A stretch of DNA of 64,000 nucleotides from Pectobacterium araliae (GTDB taxonomy: Bacteria > Pseudomonadota > Gammaproteobacteria > Enterobacterales > Enterobacteriaceae). Shown piece after piece: positions 11,318 to 23,627 of this stretch. The DNA is taken from assembly GCF_037076465.1 (NCBI RefSeq), contig NZ_AP028908.1:620001-684000 (forward strand), given 5' to 3'. The translations under genes and the position numbers were made by a program. The notes under the pieces were generated by a model. That model made no database searches and was not told the origin of the DNA. It saw only the letters and a list, made by a program, of their open reading frames with translations. Positions within the stretch are counted from its first letter, which is position 1. Every line of letters starts with the position of its first letter.

Positions 11318-12311
11318 TACTATTCTTTATCATTTTAATGGCAAGATTTAATGCCGTGATGAAGCTGCCAGGCTCAGCGCTACCGGTTGCGGCCAGCTCT
11401 AGCGCTGTACCGTGATCGACCGATGTGCGGATAAACGGTAGCCCCAGTGTGATATTAACAGCGCGCCCGAAACCCTGATATTTCAGAACCGGGAGCCCTT
11501 GATCGTGATACATCGCCAAAACGGCGTCGGCGTGTTGCAGATACTTGGGTTGGAAAAGCGTATCAGCAGGCAACGGCCCAATCAGCGTGATGCCCTGTTG
11601 CCGTAGCTCATCCAGTGCGGGATTAATCACATCCAGCTCTTCACGGCCCATATGACCGCCTTCACCCGCATGGGGATTCAGCCCACAGACATAAATCTGC
11701 GGTTGAGTAATACCGAATTTTGTCTGCAAATCATGATGTAAGATCGTGATGACTTCATGCAGACTCTGGCGGGTAATGGCCGCAGAAACGGCAGCGAGCG
11801 GTAAGTGCGTGGTCGCTAACGCGACGCGCAATTCTTCCGTCGCCAGCATCATAACAACACGGTCACAGCTACTGCGATCGGCGAAAAATTCAGTATGCCC
11901 ACTGAAGGGGACGCCAGCATCGTTGATAATGCCTTTATGCACCGGGCCAGTAATCAGCGCCGCGAATTCGTCGTTCAGGCAACCATCACACGCACGGGCT
12001 AACGTTTCAACGACATAAGCGCTGTTAGCAACGTTCAGTTGGCCTGCAATGACGGTTGCTGGTGTGGCGATCGGCAGGACAGTAAGGCTACCCGCCTGCT
12101 GTGGCTGTGCGGGCTGGCCGGGTTGATAGTCACGCAGCGTCAGCGGCATAGACAACTGCAATGCGCGCGTGAATAACAGCTCAGGATCGGCACAGCAAAC
12201 GAGCTCTACAGGCCAGGCCTGCTGTGCCAGAACAATCACCAGATCGGGGCCAATCCCGGCGGGTTCGCCGGGGGTGATCACAACACGTGGCGTATTGCTC
12301 TCAGTCTGCAT
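11310..12311 (-). CDS. pdxA: 4-hydroxythreonine-4-phosphate dehydrogenase
   Basis: An NAD-dependent oxidation/decarboxylation step in DXP-dependent pyridoxal phosphate synthesis. The 333-residue enzyme has the N-terminal [12 protein letters not shown] signature. The metal-binding histidine motifs are ITGPVHKG (near residue 140), NPHAGEGG (near 213) and [10 protein letters not shown] (near 268). The ATG overlaps the surA stop codon by one base (TAATG). Length is close to E. coli PdxA (329). Confidence 0.97.
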   Translation of the reverse strand: MQTESNTPRVVITPGEPAGIGPDLVIVLAQQAWPVELVCCADPELLFTRALQLSMPLTLRDYQPGQPAQPQQAGSLTVLPIATPATVIAGQLNVANSAYVVETLARACDGCLNDEFAALITGPVHKGIINDAGVPFSGHTEFFADRSSCDRVVMMLATEELRVALATTHLPLAAVSAAITRQSLHEVITILHHDLQTKFGITQPQIYVCGLNPHAGEGGHMGREELDVINPALDELRQQGITLIGPLPADTLFQPKYLQHADAVLAMYHDQGLPVLKYQGFGRAVNITLGLPFIRTSVDHGTALELAATGSAEPGSFITALNLAIKMIKNSNE

Positions 12312-13606
12312 TAGTTAGTGGCACCATTAATCACTTTGACATAGGCCGCTGCACGCTGTTCCTGCATCCAGGTTTGCGCTTCTTCAGCGAATTTACGATT
12401 AAAGATCATACGGTACGCCTGCTCTTTTTGCGCCGCGTCGGTTTTGTCCACCTGACGGGTATCCAGCAACTGAATCAGGTGCCAGCCAAAAGAGGAATGA
12501 ACAGGCTGACTGATTTCACCTTTCTTCAGTTTCAGCAACGCATCGCGGAAGGCCGGATCGTACATATCTGGAGAAGCCCAGCCAAGGTCACCACCCTGAT
12601 TCGCCGATCCTGGGTCCTGAGAAAGCTGTTTGGCCTGTGCAGCGAAATCGGTGCTGCCGTTTTTGACCTGCTGTGCCACCTCGGCCAGCTTAGCTTGCGC
12701 CTGGCTGTCCGTCATCACGACGGAAGGTTTGATCAGAATATGGCGAGCATGGGTTTCGGTTACTGATACGCTTTTGTTACCGCCGCGAATATCGTTCACC
12801 TTCAGAATGTGGAAACCCACACCAGAACGGATCGGACCGACGACTTGGCCTTTCTGCGCCTGTGTTAAGCGTTCGGCAAACAGCGTGGGGATCTCCTGCA
12901 ACTTGCCCCAGCCCATCTGGCCGCCTTTCAGCGCCTGAGAGTCGGACGAATAGGTGATAGCCAGCTTACCAAAATCCGCCCCTTCACTGATTTGTTTCAC
13001 CAGCGATGTGGCCAAATTTTCCGCTTCATCAACCTGCTGCTGAGTCGGGTTTTCCGGTAATGGAATCAGGATGTGGCTCAGATTCAGCTCATCGTTTTCA
13101 CCGGTCTGGTTGGCGATTTGCTTCGCCAGCGTATCGACTTCCTGTGGCAGGACGGTCACGCGACGGCGAACTTCGTTGTTACGCACTTCCGAAATCAGCA
13201 TCTCTTTGCGAATCTGGCTACGGTAGGTGTTGTAGTTCAGACCTTCATAAGCCAGTTGGCTTTTTAGCTGGTCCAGAGACATCCGGTTCTGAGCGGCAAT
13301 ATTGCTAATCGCCTGATCCAGTTGCTCATCCGTCACCTGGATACCCATCTTCTGCGCCATTTGCAGGATAATGTTATCCATGATTAGGCGGTCAGTAATC
13401 TGATGACGCAGCGTGGCGTCATCCGGCAACTGCTGCCCGGCCTGCTGGGCATTCAGTTTGACCGATTGCAAAAGACCGTTTACATCACTTTCCAGTACGA
13501 CGCTGTTATCGACGACTGCTGCGACTTTATCAACCACCTGTGGTGCTGCGAACGCGGTAGAGGCACTCAGTGCCAATCCGAGAATAAGCGTTCTCCAGTT
13601 CTTCAT
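12311..13606 (-). CDS. surA: Periplasmic chaperone and peptidyl-prolyl isomerase
   Basis: Escorts outer-membrane proteins, including LptD, through the periplasm. The 431-residue precursor has a clear Sec signal peptide (about 20 residues, ending TAFAAP). The SurA N-terminal chaperone domain follows to about residue 170. Two parvulin domains start at [12 protein letters not shown] and [11 protein letters not shown], with a C-terminal helix. Length is near E. coli SurA (428). It lies about 100 bases downstream of lptD, its most important client, and heads the coupled surA-pdxA-rsmA-apaG-apaH run. Confidence 0.97.
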   Translation of the reverse strand: MKNWRTLILGLALSASTAFAAPQVVDKVAAVVDNSVVLESDVNGLLQSVKLNAQQAGQQLPDDATLRHQITDRLIMDNIILQMAQKMGIQVTDEQLDQAISNIAAQNRMSLDQLKSQLAYEGLNYNTYRSQIRKEMLISEVRNNEVRRRVTVLPQEVDTLAKQIANQTGENDELNLSHILIPLPENPTQQQVDEAENLATSLVKQISEGADFGKLAITYSSDSQALKGGQMGWGKLQEIPTLFAERLTQAQKGQVVGPIRSGVGFHILKVNDIRGGNKSVSVTETHARHILIKPSVVMTDSQAQAKLAEVAQQVKNGSTDFAAQAKQLSQDPGSANQGGDLGWASPDMYDPAFRDALLKLKKGEISQPVHSSFGWHLIQLLDTRQVDKTDAAQKEQAYRMIFNRKFAEEAQTWMQEQRAAAYVKVINGATN

Positions 13607-13703
13607 ACCTTTCCCATTATTTCATCCGCAAGGCGGGTTAAAAGTACCAACGTTTTAGTGAGACAGCCTGTTTACCCTTATCGGCTAAGCACTCTGGATG
13701 ACA

Positions 13704-16073
13704 TCAGAATGCGCGCTGGTAAGGCAAAATACCCGAACGCAGCATTTTGTCGGAGCCCAGACTGTAATTACTGCTTAAACCACGTAACTCGATATTAAAT
13801 GACACTTTGTTGTCGTATTCGCTGCTGCGGCTTGCGCTGTTCCAGTCGGTAATTTTACGTTCATAACCGACGCTCACGGCCCAACAGCAGGTATTGTACT
13901 GTAAGCCAATAAGCTGATTTGCTGGCTGATTGGCTTTGGTGTCGTAATAATAAGCCCCCACCACAGCCCAACGTTCGACGATCGGCCAGCTCGCGGTGAT
14001 ACCAACCTGTGAGATGCCCTGCTGGAAGCCCGGATTCGTGACATTAGGGATCATGTCGCGAATATATTCAGGGCTGGCGTAACGGTAGTTTAACTGTACC
14101 AACCGTTCTGCATCACGACGGTATTCTAACACGGCGTCGCCCAGTGCGACTTCGTTCAGACGATTGTCATACTGTAGACCACCGCGAACACCCCAGTTGT
14201 CATCGATCTTCAGGAAGGAGTCACCCGCCCACACCTGGCTGCCGTTATTATCACTCTTGTCGAGTGACGTGTTGCGGTCACCGGTGCGCGGACGATCGAA
14301 GTAATAGATTTGACCAATAGAAGCGTTAAAACGTTCAACCAACGCATCATCATAAATACGTGTGGTGACACCGGTCACAAGCTGATTTGCGGAGGCGATA
14401 CGATCCAAACCGCTGTAGCTGCGATCGCGGAATAGGCCGGAATAGTCGGTCTGCATCAGCGTGGAGTCATAGGTATGGATGCTGCTCTGGTCGCGGTAAG
14501 GCACGTACAGGTATTGTGCGCGAGGCTCCAGCGTCTGGGTATAGGCCTGCGACCAGTCCATTTCGCGTTCAAAGACCATCTTACCGTCGACTTTATATTG
14601 CGGCATGACCCGATTCACCGAGTCTTTCAGTGCATCTTTTGTACTTTGGTCAATATTTGGTGTCGAGGAAGCACGGTAACGATCCAGATTATCCTGCTGG
14701 TAGTGCGTCGCTAACAGCTTGGCTTCGGTATTCAGGCTGGCCCAGCGGTTTGCCAGCGGGAGATTTAGCGTTGGCTCAACGTGCAGACGCGTCGCTTCCG
14801 GCCGATTGTCGTTGACGTTGGTAAATTTTACCGCTTGACCGTAAAGGTGCATATCAACCGGGCCGATATCATTCTGGTAATAATTGATATCAAGCTGTGG
14901 TTCTGCGCGATAGACATCACGGCTGGTTGCATTAGAAAAAACCTGGAACTGCTTGGTGGACAGCGTGGTGTTCCAGTTTTGGTTTGCATAACCTGCACTG
15001 AGTTTTTGGGTGATGTAGCCGTCAGTGGTTGAACCATAGTGCGAGTCCAGATCGGTGAAGTAACGGTCGTCACTGACTTTTGTATAGTCCGCGTTAAAAC
15101 GCCACACTTGATCCATCACGCCGCTGTGACCCCAATGGAACAACCAGCGGGTATCATTATCGTCTTGCGGTGCGACTTTGGCGTATTCATTATCGCTGGG
15201 CAACCAGTCAAATTGAATAACGCCAAGGCCCGGTGTGGTCAAATAGCGGAATTCGTTCTGCCACTGCATGCCGCGTTTGGTTTGCAGATGTGGCGTGATC
15301 GTGGCGTCAAAATTAGGGGCGATATTCCAGTAATAGGGCGTCAGCAGTTCGAAGCCATTGCTGCTACCATATTTCGCATTGGGGATCAGGAAACCAGAGC
15401 GTCGTTTATCGCCGATAGGAAGTTGTAAATACGGGCTATAGAACACCGGTACGCCACCAATCTTAAAACGTGCGTTCCAGATTTCAGCAACCTGCTCTTC
15501 TCTGTCTTGAATCACTTCCGAACCGACGACACTCCAGCTATTATCTCCCGGCAGGCAGGAAGTGAAGGAGCCGTTTTCCAGAATGGTGTAGCGATTGCTG
15601 TCACGCATTTTCATTTTGTCGGCGGAACCACGCCCTTGACGGCCTACCATCTGATAATCGCCTTCATAGACGTCGGTATCTTTGGTGTTCAGGTTGGCCC
15701 AGGCTTTAGGGCCCTTTAGGATGACCTGATTGTCGTCGTAGTGGACATTCCCCGTTGCGGTAATGGTGCGCGTCGGTGTGCTGCCCTGTGTTGCCGGGTC
15801 CAGTTGGTTCAGCTCCACCTGCTCGGCAGTCATGACGCTGTTACCCTGCTGGATGTTAACATTGCCGATGAATTTGGCATTGTCGGGATAGTTGGCTTCG
15901 GTTTTGTCGGCCTGAATATTGACCGGCAGCTGATTGGGCTCGCCTGTGACCAGCGGCCTGTTGTACGTGGGTACACCCAGCATGCACTGTTCAGCGAGAT
16001 CGGCCAGCGCGTGCTGGCTGTAAAGCGCGGACCAAACCAGAGTGGCCAGCAGAGTTGGGAAACTTTTTTTCAT
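13704..16073 (-). CDS. lptD: LPS-assembly outer-membrane protein
   Basis: An outer-membrane beta-barrel that inserts lipopolysaccharide into the outer leaflet with LptE. Starting at ATG 16073 gives 789 residues (E. coli 784), beginning [12 protein letters not shown], a standard signal peptide. The frame stays open 12 codons further upstream, but that extension is not family-like. After the signal comes the periplasmic OstA/LptD jellyroll ([15 protein letters not shown]). The disulfide-forming cysteines are visible: one early (EQCMLG), one at TSCLPG and the adjacent pair NTCCWAV near the C-terminus. A 26-strand barrel follows. It is divergent from djlA. Confidence 0.97.
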   Translation of the reverse strand: MKKSFPTLLATLVWSALYSQHALADLAEQCMLGVPTYNRPLVTGEPNQLPVNIQADKTEANYPDNAKFIGNVNIQQGNSVMTAEQVELNQLDPATQGSTPTRTITATGNVHYDDNQVILKGPKAWANLNTKDTDVYEGDYQMVGRQGRGSADKMKMRDSNRYTILENGSFTSCLPGDNSWSVVGSEVIQDREEQVAEIWNARFKIGGVPVFYSPYLQLPIGDKRRSGFLIPNAKYGSSNGFELLTPYYWNIAPNFDATITPHLQTKRGMQWQNEFRYLTTPGLGVIQFDWLPSDNEYAKVAPQDDNDTRWLFHWGHSGVMDQVWRFNADYTKVSDDRYFTDLDSHYGSTTDGYITQKLSAGYANQNWNTTLSTKQFQVFSNATSRDVYRAEPQLDINYYQNDIGPVDMHLYGQAVKFTNVNDNRPEATRLHVEPTLNLPLANRWASLNTEAKLLATHYQQDNLDRYRASSTPNIDQSTKDALKDSVNRVMPQYKVDGKMVFEREMDWSQAYTQTLEPRAQYLYVPYRDQSSIHTYDSTLMQTDYSGLFRDRSYSGLDRIASANQLVTGVTTRIYDDALVERFNASIGQIYYFDRPRTGDRNTSLDKSDNNGSQVWAGDSFLKIDDNWGVRGGLQYDNRLNEVALGDAVLEYRRDAERLVQLNYRYASPEYIRDMIPNVTNPGFQQGISQVGITASWPIVERWAVVGAYYYDTKANQPANQLIGLQYNTCCWAVSVGYERKITDWNSASRSSEYDNKVSFNIELRGLSSNYSLGSDKMLRSGILPYQRAF

Positions 16074-16260
16074 ACGTATTATCAGGTGTTCCGTCATCAG
16101 GGGCATCATGCCGGCAAACGGTCAGAGACTATATCACTCGTTGGCGTTGCGCCAGTGTTAAATCCCCACCGCTTATATACGCACCGCCGTTAGGTGCAAA
16201 GATAAATGACAGGTATGATAAAGCAATTTTTAGCTGACGGCATGAGGATTTGAGGAGTAT

Positions 16261-17136
16261 ATGCGGTATTGGGGAAAGTTGCTGGGGTTGGCGCTGGGAA
16301 TTGTTTCAAGCGCTGGCATCTGGGGAATGATCATGGGCTTACTGATGGGGCATTGGATTGACCGAGCCCGGGCATCGCGTCGCCGTGATTATTTCTCCGC
16401 TCAGTCTACCCGTCAGTCATTGTTCTTTCTCACCACCTTTCAGGCCATGGGACACCTGACCAAATCTAAAGGTCGGGTGACGGAAGCTGATATCAAAATC
16501 GCGACCAAAATGATGGATCGCCTAGAGCTGTTTGGTGAGGCCAGAGCGGCTGCCCAGCGTGCTTTCCGTGAAGGAAAGACCAGCCATTTCCCGCTGCGAA
16601 TAAAATTACGCAAGCTGCGCGATGCCTGTCTGGGACGTTTTGATTTAATTAAGATGTTTCTGGAAATTCAGCTTCAGGTCGCGTTTGTCGACGGGGTACT
16701 ACACCCAAATGAACGTCGTGTGCTGTATGTGATTGCTGATGAATTGGGTGTGACGCGCGAGCAGTTTGAATTTTTTCTGCGGAATATGGAAAGTACTACA
16801 GGGCAGCAGTCTCGGCAAAACCAGTCACGACAGAATGGTAAATCACATCAGCGGCGCAACAGTAGTTATTCTAACGGGCATTCTTATGGTGGCCAACGCC
16901 CGCCTTCGGCACCGCGCGAGCCAACGGTCGAAAGTGCCTGTCGTACATTGGGGGTACGCAGCAGCGATGATGCCGCTACGATCAAACGCGCCTACCGTAA
17001 ACTCATGAGTGAACATCATCCCGACAAGCTGGTTGCGAAGAAGCTTTCACCAAGGATGATGGAGATGGCCAAGCGTAAAGCACAGGATATTCAGGCTGCC
17101 TATGAATTGTTGAAGAGTGCGAATCAGGCAAAATAA
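16261..17136 (+). CDS. djlA: Membrane-anchored DnaJ-like co-chaperone
   Basis: A type III J-domain protein that stimulates DnaK at the inner membrane and affects envelope signalling. The 291-residue protein begins with a Gly-rich transmembrane segment (residues 7-30, with the dimerising [10 protein letters not shown]). A TerB-like domain occupies about 50-180. A Gln/Ser/Arg-rich linker follows, with a C-terminal J domain carrying the essential HPD tripeptide (SEHHPDKL). It is longer than E. coli DjlA (271) because of the linker. It is divergent from lptD as in E. coli. Confidence 0.95.
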   Translation: MRYWGKLLGLALGIVSSAGIWGMIMGLLMGHWIDRARASRRRDYFSAQSTRQSLFFLTTFQAMGHLTKSKGRVTEADIKIATKMMDRLELFGEARAAAQRAFREGKTSHFPLRIKLRKLRDACLGRFDLIKMFLEIQLQVAFVDGVLHPNERRVLYVIADELGVTREQFEFFLRNMESTTGQQSRQNQSRQNGKSHQRRNSSYSNGHSYGGQRPPSAPREPTVESACRTLGVRSSDDAATIKRAYRKLMSEHHPDKLVAKKLSPRMMEMAKRKAQDIQAAYELLKSANQAK

Positions 17137-17232
17137 TCCGTATTCTTCCCTTTTTTAATGCCTCTCTGTTTACCATTCGACCATATCTGATTAAAAACAC
17201 CTGATATAAAAAATACCGTCAGCGCATTCGGC

Positions 17233-17886
17233 TCAAAAATCGGCTTCGCAACGAAAGTGCATTGGTGTGTTGAACGCTGGGTGTGTGATAGCCAGTTCTT
17301 GTGCGTGCAGTAACAGGCGGGGTGCCATTGCTTTGGCATCGGGATGTGCATAAAAGCCATCGCCGAGGATCGGGTGACCCAGTGCGAGCAGGTGGACGCG
17401 CAGTTGATGAGAGCGACCGGTAATCGGCATCAGCTTGACGCGTGTTGTACCGTCATCGTCACGCGAGAGTACCTGATACGCTGTCTGCGCTGATTTTCCT
17501 GTTTCAAAGCAGACTTTCTGTTTCGGGCGGTTCGGCCAGTCGCAGATCAGCGGCAGATCGATGACGCCTTCATCCTGTGCCATATGACCCCAGACGCGGG
17601 CAAGGTAGGATTTCTTGGGCTCGCGTTCGCGAAACTGGCGTTTTAATTCGCGCTCTGCGGCTTTTGTGAGTGCCACGGCAATCACACCGCTGGTTGCCAT
17701 ATCCAGACGATGAACAGATTCTGCCGTGGGGTAGTCGGCTTGAATACGGCTCATGACGCTATCTTTGTGTTCTGGCGCGCGGCCGGGAACCGACAGCAGA
17801 CCGCTGGGTTTATTCACCACCATGATGTGCTGATCCTGATACAGAATATGCAACCAAGGATCGGTAGGCGGATTATAGGGTTCCAT
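17233..17886 (-). CDS. rluA: Dual-specificity 23S rRNA/tRNA pseudouridine synthase
   Basis: Makes pseudouridine 746 in 23S rRNA and position 32 in certain tRNAs. The 217-residue protein has the RluA-family catalytic motif VHRLDMATSGV (about residues 58-68) with the catalytic Asp. The C-terminal motif GRSHQLRVHLLALGHPILGD is also present. Length matches E. coli RluA (219). It lies downstream of rapA, separated by 184 bases that contain a strong hairpin. It is convergent with djlA. Confidence 0.95.
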   Translation of the reverse strand: MEPYNPPTDPWLHILYQDQHIMVVNKPSGLLSVPGRAPEHKDSVMSRIQADYPTAESVHRLDMATSGVIAVALTKAAERELKRQFREREPKKSYLARVWGHMAQDEGVIDLPLICDWPNRPKQKVCFETGKSAQTAYQVLSRDDDGTTRVKLMPITGRSHQLRVHLLALGHPILGDGFYAHPDAKAMAPRLLLHAQELAITHPAFNTPMHFRCEADF

Positions 17887-17951
17887 TCGCGCTCCAAAAT
17901 ACGCAAGAGACAGAGACGTCGTTGCTGTTTGATCGAGATACTCGGGCTTAT

Positions 17952-17990
17952 CACGGGGCGAGGTGTTCCTGCGGAAACCTCATCCCCGTG
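17952..17990. repeat. Long imperfect hairpin between rapA and rluA
   Basis: Three stacked stems form one hairpin: CACGGGG with CCCCGTG, GAGGT with ACCTC, and TTCC with GGAA around a TGC loop. Only small bulges break it. There is no T-run on either strand, so it is not a typical terminator. It may be a REP-like intergenic unit or an RNA-processing/stability element. Confidence 0.55.
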
Positions 17991-18070
17991 CTTTCCCTAA
18001 TATGCAGCTATCCGTGTGCTGAAAAATCTGGCTGCCCATAGTACGCATAACGCATAGTACGGGCGGCACA

Positions 18071-20974
18071 TTACTGATGCGTCACTACGACCAGACGAAT
18101 TGCATCCAGACGCCAGTTGGCTTCGTGCAGGTTGCTCAGCACCTGTTCGCGCTGGTTTTCCAGTGCAGTCAGCTCATCTTCACGAATGTTCGGGTTGACG
18201 GCTTTCAGCGCTTCCAAACGTTCCAACTCGCGGCGCAGTTGCAGATCAGCCTGTTGTTGCGCTTCAGTGATAAGCTGGCGCGCCTGCGTTTCTACCAACG
18301 CTTCCGCCTGTTGTAGCATCGCATGAACATCGGATTGTACCGCATTCACCAGTTTGCTGGACGTATGACGGTTTACCGCATTGAGCTGGCGGTTGAAGCT
18401 TTCAAATTCAACCTGTGCCGCCAAATTGGTGCCTTTACGATCCATCAGCAGGCGAACCGGCGTGGGTGGCAGGAAGCGGGTCAGTTGCAGGTGTTTTGGT
18501 GCCTGTGCTTCTACGACGTAAACCAGCTCCGCCAGCAGTGTGCCGACTGGCAGCGCTTTATTTTTCAGCAAAGAAACCGCACAGCTTCCGGTATCGCCGG
18601 ACAGCACCAGATCGAGCCCGTTACGGATAAGCGGGTGCTCCCAACTGATAAACTGTGCGTCTTCGCGGGAGAGCGCCTGATCGCGATCGAAGGTGATCGT
18701 ACAGCCGTCCTGCGGCAGACCAGGGAAATCCGGCACCAGCATATGATCGGATGGCGTCAGGATGATCAGGTTATCGCTGCGATCTTCCTGATTGATGCCG
18801 ACAATATCAAACAGGTTCAGAGCGAATGTCACCAGATTGACGTCATTATCCTGTTCAGCAATGGCCTGCGCCAACAACTGAGCCTGTTCGCCACCGTTAG
18901 AATGCATTTCCAGCAGACGATCGCGCCCCTGTTCAAGCTGTTGCTTCAGGCTGTCGTGTTGCTGGCGGCAGGTATGGATAAATTCATCCAGACCCTGCTG
19001 TTCGCCGACGGTCGTCAGTCGCTCAATCAACTGTGTATGGTGGGCATCATAGATAGTGCGACCTGTTGGACAAGTGTGCTCAAATGCATCCAGCCCTTCG
19101 TGATACCAACGTACCAGCAAGGCTTGAGCGGTGTTTTCCAGATACGGCACTAAAACCTGAATTTCTTTTGCCTGCCCGATTCGGTCCAGACGACCAATAC
19201 GCTGTTCCAGCAGGTCGGGATTGAACGGCAGATCGAACATCACCAAATGGCTGGCAAACTGGAAATTCCGGCCTTCGGAACCGATCTCTGAACAGATCAG
19301 CACCTGTGCGCCTTCTTCTTCGGAAGCAAAATAGGCGGCGGCGCGGTCACGTTCCAGAATCGACAACCCTTCATGGAAAACGGCGGCACGAATGGCTTCG
19401 CGCGTGCGCAGCACTTGCTCCAACTGTAACGCCGTGGCGGCCTGTGCACAGATCACCAGCACTTTTTCATCGCGGTTAGCCGTCAGGTAGTTCAGCAACC
19501 ATTCCACGCGTGGGTCGAAGTTCCACCAGGTGGCATCGTCCCCTTCGAGCTGTTGATAAATTTGTTCTGGATACAGCATGTCGCGGGCGCGGGTTTCCAA
19601 CGGCTTATTCGCGTTCATAATGCCGGACACTTTAATCGCCGTTTGGTACTGCGCTGGCAGCGGCAGGCGGATTTGATGCAGGACACGCTGCGGGAAGCCT
19701 TTAACACCCTGACGTGTGTTACGGAACAGCACGCGGCTGGTGCCGTGGCGATCCATCAGCATGGTGATCAGTTCCTGACGCGCCTTTTGATTGTCATCGC
19801 TGTCGCTGTTAATGGCTTTCAGCAACGGCTCGATGTTCTGTTCGCCGAGCAGATCGCTCAGTGCATTCAGTTCAGTCGTTTGGGCTTTTTCGCCCGCTAA
19901 TAGTAGTGTGACGGCATCGGCAACCGGACGGTACTGCTGCTGTTCGGCAACGAATTCCTGATAGTCATGGAAACGGTTGGGGTCGAGCAGGCGCAAGCGT
20001 GCAAAGTGACTCTGCTGACCAAGCTGTTCCGGCGTTGCAGTTAAGAGCAGAACGGCAGGGGTGGCGCGTGCCAGCGTTTCAATGGCCTGATATTCCGGGC
20101 TGGGATTTTCTTCGCTCCAGACCAGATGGTGGGCTTCATCCACCACCAGCAGATCCCAGTCGGCGTTGACGAGCTGCGCAAAACGCTGGGCGCTGCGTTG
20201 AACAAATCCCAGTGAGCAGATTACCAGTTGTTCGGTTTCAAATGGATTGCTGCTGTCCAGCTTGGCTTCGGCATAGCGCTCGTCGTCAAACAATGAGAAC
20301 AGCAGATTAAAGCGGCGCAGCATTTCGACCAGCCACTGGTGTTGCAGGGTTTCCGGCACGACAATGAGCACGCGGCTGGCACGACCCGCCAGCAACTGCT
20401 GATGGATGATCATACCGGCTTCAATGGTTTTTCCCAGACCGACTTCGTCCGCCAGCAAAACGCGCGGCGCATGGCGTTGGCCAACTTCGTGAGCGATATG
20501 AAGCTGATGGGGGATGAGGCTGGCACGCATGCCGCGCAATCCGCCCCATTGTTGTAACGCCTGCTCGTTCTGGTGCTTGCGGGCGCGATAGCGCAGGGCA
20601 AAGCGATCCATGCGATCTATCTGTCCGGCGAACAGGCGATCTTGGGGTTTGTTGAACGTGAGCTTGCTGTCCAGAAAGACTTCACGCAGTTCTGCCTGCG
20701 TTTCATCGTCCAGGCGTTGGCCGCAATACACCAGCAACCCTTTTTCTTCTCGCACGTCATCAACTTTGAGCTGCCAGCCTTCATGGCTGGTCACAGTATC
20801 GCCGGGGTTGAACATCACGCGGGTGATGGGGGCGTCGCTGCGGGAATAAAGTCGGTTTTCACCGCTGGCAGGGAAAAGCAGCGTAATCATACGCGTATCG
20901 ACGGCAACAACCGTTCCCAGTCCAAGTTCGCTTTCTGTATCGCTGATCCAGCGCTGACCAAGTGTAAAAGGCAT
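18071..20974 (-). CDS. rapA: RNA polymerase-recycling SWI/SNF ATPase
   Basis: An RNA polymerase-associated translocase that releases stalled or post-termination polymerase. The 967-residue protein matches the E. coli length (968). N-terminal Tudor-like KOW/SH3 folds precede the Swi2/Snf2 ATPase. Walker A is [12 protein letters not shown] (about residues 175-186), the DEAH box is [10 protein letters not shown] (about 279), and the helicase C lobe has [10 protein letters not shown]. The RapA-specific C-terminal spacer and Spt-like region completes it. It lies between polB (upstream) and rluA on the minus strand, the same order as E. coli. Confidence 0.97.
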   Translation of the reverse strand: MPFTLGQRWISDTESELGLGTVVAVDTRMITLLFPASGENRLYSRSDAPITRVMFNPGDTVTSHEGWQLKVDDVREEKGLLVYCGQRLDDETQAELREVFLDSKLTFNKPQDRLFAGQIDRMDRFALRYRARKHQNEQALQQWGGLRGMRASLIPHQLHIAHEVGQRHAPRVLLADEVGLGKTIEAGMIIHQQLLAGRASRVLIVVPETLQHQWLVEMLRRFNLLFSLFDDERYAEAKLDSSNPFETEQLVICSLGFVQRSAQRFAQLVNADWDLLVVDEAHHLVWSEENPSPEYQAIETLARATPAVLLLTATPEQLGQQSHFARLRLLDPNRFHDYQEFVAEQQQYRPVADAVTLLLAGEKAQTTELNALSDLLGEQNIEPLLKAINSDSDDNQKARQELITMLMDRHGTSRVLFRNTRQGVKGFPQRVLHQIRLPLPAQYQTAIKVSGIMNANKPLETRARDMLYPEQIYQQLEGDDATWWNFDPRVEWLLNYLTANRDEKVLVICAQAATALQLEQVLRTREAIRAAVFHEGLSILERDRAAAYFASEEEGAQVLICSEIGSEGRNFQFASHLVMFDLPFNPDLLEQRIGRLDRIGQAKEIQVLVPYLENTAQALLVRWYHEGLDAFEHTCPTGRTIYDAHHTQLIERLTTVGEQQGLDEFIHTCRQQHDSLKQQLEQGRDRLLEMHSNGGEQAQLLAQAIAEQDNDVNLVTFALNLFDIVGINQEDRSDNLIILTPSDHMLVPDFPGLPQDGCTITFDRDQALSREDAQFISWEHPLIRNGLDLVLSGDTGSCAVSLLKNKALPVGTLLAELVYVVEAQAPKHLQLTRFLPPTPVRLLMDRKGTNLAAQVEFESFNRQLNAVNRHTSSKLVNAVQSDVHAMLQQAEALVETQARQLITEAQQQADLQLRRELERLEALKAVNPNIREDELTALENQREQVLSNLHEANWRLDAIRLVVVTHQ

Positions 20975-21136
20975 AAATTCTTAGCTCGATGTCGTTTGTG
21001 TCGGGGGGAATGTCTGATTACATTATCGGGTGCCAATAATGCTGCTGATGCAAATTCAGAAAGGGCGTTATGGTAATGGATGATGGCGCGTTCGTCACCT
21101 CTCAAACTTGCTGCGCAGTGAATTAACCGCTTCTAT

Positions 21137-23503
21137 TTAAAATAATCCCATCTGACCTGTCACCAGTGTAGCAAAATCGTCATGCAGAAAAGGAAGAATG
21201 GCGTCCGCGACGGGCTGGAGCTGGCGTTCTACATAATGCTGGTAGTCTAGTGGTGAATGCCGGGTTTCCAGCGGTTCAGGGCCGTTGACGGTCATTACAT
21301 AGCTGATCCAGCCACCGTTTTGGTATTGCAGCGGCCGCCCTTGCTGGCGGTTATAGTCATCGGCGACTTTCGCGGCTCTGGCGTGTGGCGGCACGTTGCG
21401 CTGGTAATCGTCCAGCTTGCGGCGCAGACGTTTACGGTAGATCAGTAGATCGTCAAAATCACCGTTCAAAGTACGGTCAACATAGTCCCGTAGCCAGTCC
21501 TGATAAGGCTGTTGTTGAAAGATCAGCAGATAGAGCTGCTGCTGAAACTGCTGTGCCAGCGGCGTCCAGTCGGTGCGCACGGTTTCCAGCCCTTTGAACA
21601 CCATTTTTTCGCCTTGTGGCGTGTCGATCATTCCGGCGTAGCGTTTTTTACTGCCTTGTTCTGCGCCGCGAATCGTTGGCATCAGGAAACGGCGAAAATG
21701 GGTTTCAAACTCTAGCTCCAGCGCGCTGCTCAACTGCTGGGTGTCTTGCAAATGCTGTGTCCACCACTGATTAACGTGCTGTACCAGCGTTTTGCCAATT
21801 TTTTCGGCGTCTTCTTCACTATGCGCGTGCTTAAGCCAGACGAACGTGGAATCGGTATCGCCATAAATTACCTGATAGCCTTGCTCCTCAATTAGCTCAC
21901 GCGTTTTACGCATGATTTCATGGCCGCGTAGCGTGATAGAGGAAGCGAGGCGCGGGTCAAAGAAACGGCAGCCTGTGGCACCCAGCACGCCGTAAAAGGC
22001 ATTCATGATGATCTTCAACGCCTGCGACAGCGGCTTATTGTTGGTGCGCTTTGCCGCTTCACGCCCTTGCCAGATGTGTTCGACAATGGCAGGCAAACAG
22101 TGTTGATCGCGGGAAAACCACGCGCCGCGAAAGCCGGGGACGGCGTGCTGAGCGTCTGGATTCTGTGTTCCCACCGCCAGCCCGACCGGGTCGATCAGAA
22201 AAGTACGGATAATCGAGGGGTAGAGGCTCTTGTAATCCAGTACGAGTACCGAATCATACAGGCCGGGACGTGAATCCATCACAAATCCGCCGGGGCTGGC
22301 TTCCAGCGCGACCTCGCCCAGATTGGGGGCGACGTAGCCCATGCGGTGCATGCGCGGTAAATAAAGGTGGGAAAAGGCCGCGACAGAACCCCCGTTGCGG
22401 TCGGCCGCCAGCCCGGTGACGCTAGCGCGTTCCAGCAAGAAAGGCAGCAGCTCGGTTTTGTCAAAAATACGCGTGACGAGTTCGCAATCTTGCAGATTAT
22501 AGCGAGCGAGTGCGGGCTTATCTTCGGCAAAGCGACGGTCAATTTCATCCATCCGCTGATAGGGCGTGTCGATGGCTTTGCCTTCTCCCAGCAGCGATTG
22601 TGCGACAAACTCCAGACTGAATGAGGCAAAATTCCACGTTGCAGATTTGAGCGCTTCAATGCCGTCGATAATCAAACGGCCAGTGGCGCTGGCAAAAAAA
22701 TGCCCCTGTTTAAAACCGTGTTCTCGCCACTCCAGCGCCTGCCCATTACGCCCCAGCTTGAGAGGAATGTGGTAGCGCTCAGCATGTTTCTGCAACACGC
22801 GTAGGTCAAACTGCACTAGATTCCAGCCGATGATGGCATCGGGATCGTGTTGCTGCATCCAGGTATTCAGTTTTTCCAACAGCAGCGGGCGGCTGGCGAC
22901 GTACTCAAGATTAAAATCTTCGTGTTCGGCAGGCGTGCCGTTCGGCGGGCCGAGCATGTAAACCTGACGTTGTCCGCAGCCTTCCAGCCCAATGCAGTAA
23001 AGCTCGCCGTGGCGGTTGGTTTCGATATCCAGTGACACCAGTTTGAGCGTCGGGCGGTAATCGGGATTCGGTTTCATACGGGCTTCCGTCAGCAGGCGAC
23101 CTGACGTTGAGTTACCGCTAAACCACACGGGTGCGGTGATAAAGCGTTCCATTAGAAAACGTTCCGTCGGGCGAATATCCGCTTCGTAGACCTGAACGCC
23201 ACCTTCACGCAGTAACTTTTCCAGCCGCAGCAACTGACGGTATTGCGGGCAATACAGCCCTAGCTGCGGTTGATGGTGGAAATCTTGCATCGCGAGTGGC
23301 TTTAACTGCCAGCGTTTTTCCTGCTGTAAAAGCGTTCTTGCGCGGGCTTCCTGCTGTGCGGGAATAAAGGCAACAGCCTCTTGTACTGGCAGCCGTGCGA
23401 GCAGCGGGCCCTCATCGGTGGCCAGCCAGAATTCGACCTGCGTGCCTGCTGGCGTATCGTTCCAGTGGCGGGTCAGTAGAAACCCCTGACGAACCTGAGT
23501 CAC
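21137..23503 (-). CDS. polB: DNA polymerase II
   Basis: A family B DNA polymerase with 3'-5' proofreading, used in SOS-linked replication restart and lesion bypass. The 788-residue protein (E. coli 783) contains the exonuclease motif [10 protein letters not shown] (about residue 155). The polymerase motifs are [15 protein letters not shown] (motif A), [13 protein letters not shown] (motif B) and YGDTDSTFV (motif C) with catalytic aspartates. The C-terminal QMGLF tail is a beta-clamp-binding motif. A degenerate LexA-box-like site lies upstream. Confidence 0.97.
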   Translation of the reverse strand: MTQVRQGFLLTRHWNDTPAGTQVEFWLATDEGPLLARLPVQEAVAFIPAQQEARARTLLQQEKRWQLKPLAMQDFHHQPQLGLYCPQYRQLLRLEKLLREGGVQVYEADIRPTERFLMERFITAPVWFSGNSTSGRLLTEARMKPNPDYRPTLKLVSLDIETNRHGELYCIGLEGCGQRQVYMLGPPNGTPAEHEDFNLEYVASRPLLLEKLNTWMQQHDPDAIIGWNLVQFDLRVLQKHAERYHIPLKLGRNGQALEWREHGFKQGHFFASATGRLIIDGIEALKSATWNFASFSLEFVAQSLLGEGKAIDTPYQRMDEIDRRFAEDKPALARYNLQDCELVTRIFDKTELLPFLLERASVTGLAADRNGGSVAAFSHLYLPRMHRMGYVAPNLGEVALEASPGGFVMDSRPGLYDSVLVLDYKSLYPSIIRTFLIDPVGLAVGTQNPDAQHAVPGFRGAWFSRDQHCLPAIVEHIWQGREAAKRTNNKPLSQALKIIMNAFYGVLGATGCRFFDPRLASSITLRGHEIMRKTRELIEEQGYQVIYGDTDSTFVWLKHAHSEEDAEKIGKTLVQHVNQWWTQHLQDTQQLSSALELEFETHFRRFLMPTIRGAEQGSKKRYAGMIDTPQGEKMVFKGLETVRTDWTPLAQQFQQQLYLLIFQQQPYQDWLRDYVDRTLNGDFDDLLIYRKRLRRKLDDYQRNVPPHARAAKVADDYNRQQGRPLQYQNGGWISYVMTVNGPEPLETRHSPLDYQHYVERQLQPVADAILPFLHDDFATLVTGQMGLF

Positions 23504-23558
23504 TAAGCGGCCTTTTTATTTATAGCAAGCGGGATAAAGAAGGGTGGTCGTGCTAAGT

Positions 23559-23574
23559 ATGGTTATTTATACAG
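23559..23574 (-). promoter_or_regulatory. Possible LexA (SOS) box upstream of polB
   Basis: On the minus strand, CTGTATAAATAACCAT has the CTG-N10-CAG arrangement with the last base changed. It sits 56 bases before the polB start. E. coli polB is LexA-regulated through a similarly imperfect box. This is a plausible but degenerate match. Confidence 0.4.
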
Positions 23575-23627
23575 GTGATGTCCAGTATCTAGCGACATCA
23601 CCTATTTATAAAGAAGAGGGGGGGGGA

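Noticed and set aside
18323..19153. 276-residue plus-strand ORF
   Set aside because: It is antisense to rapA, whose protein is clearly conserved; the frame is a codon-bias shadow.
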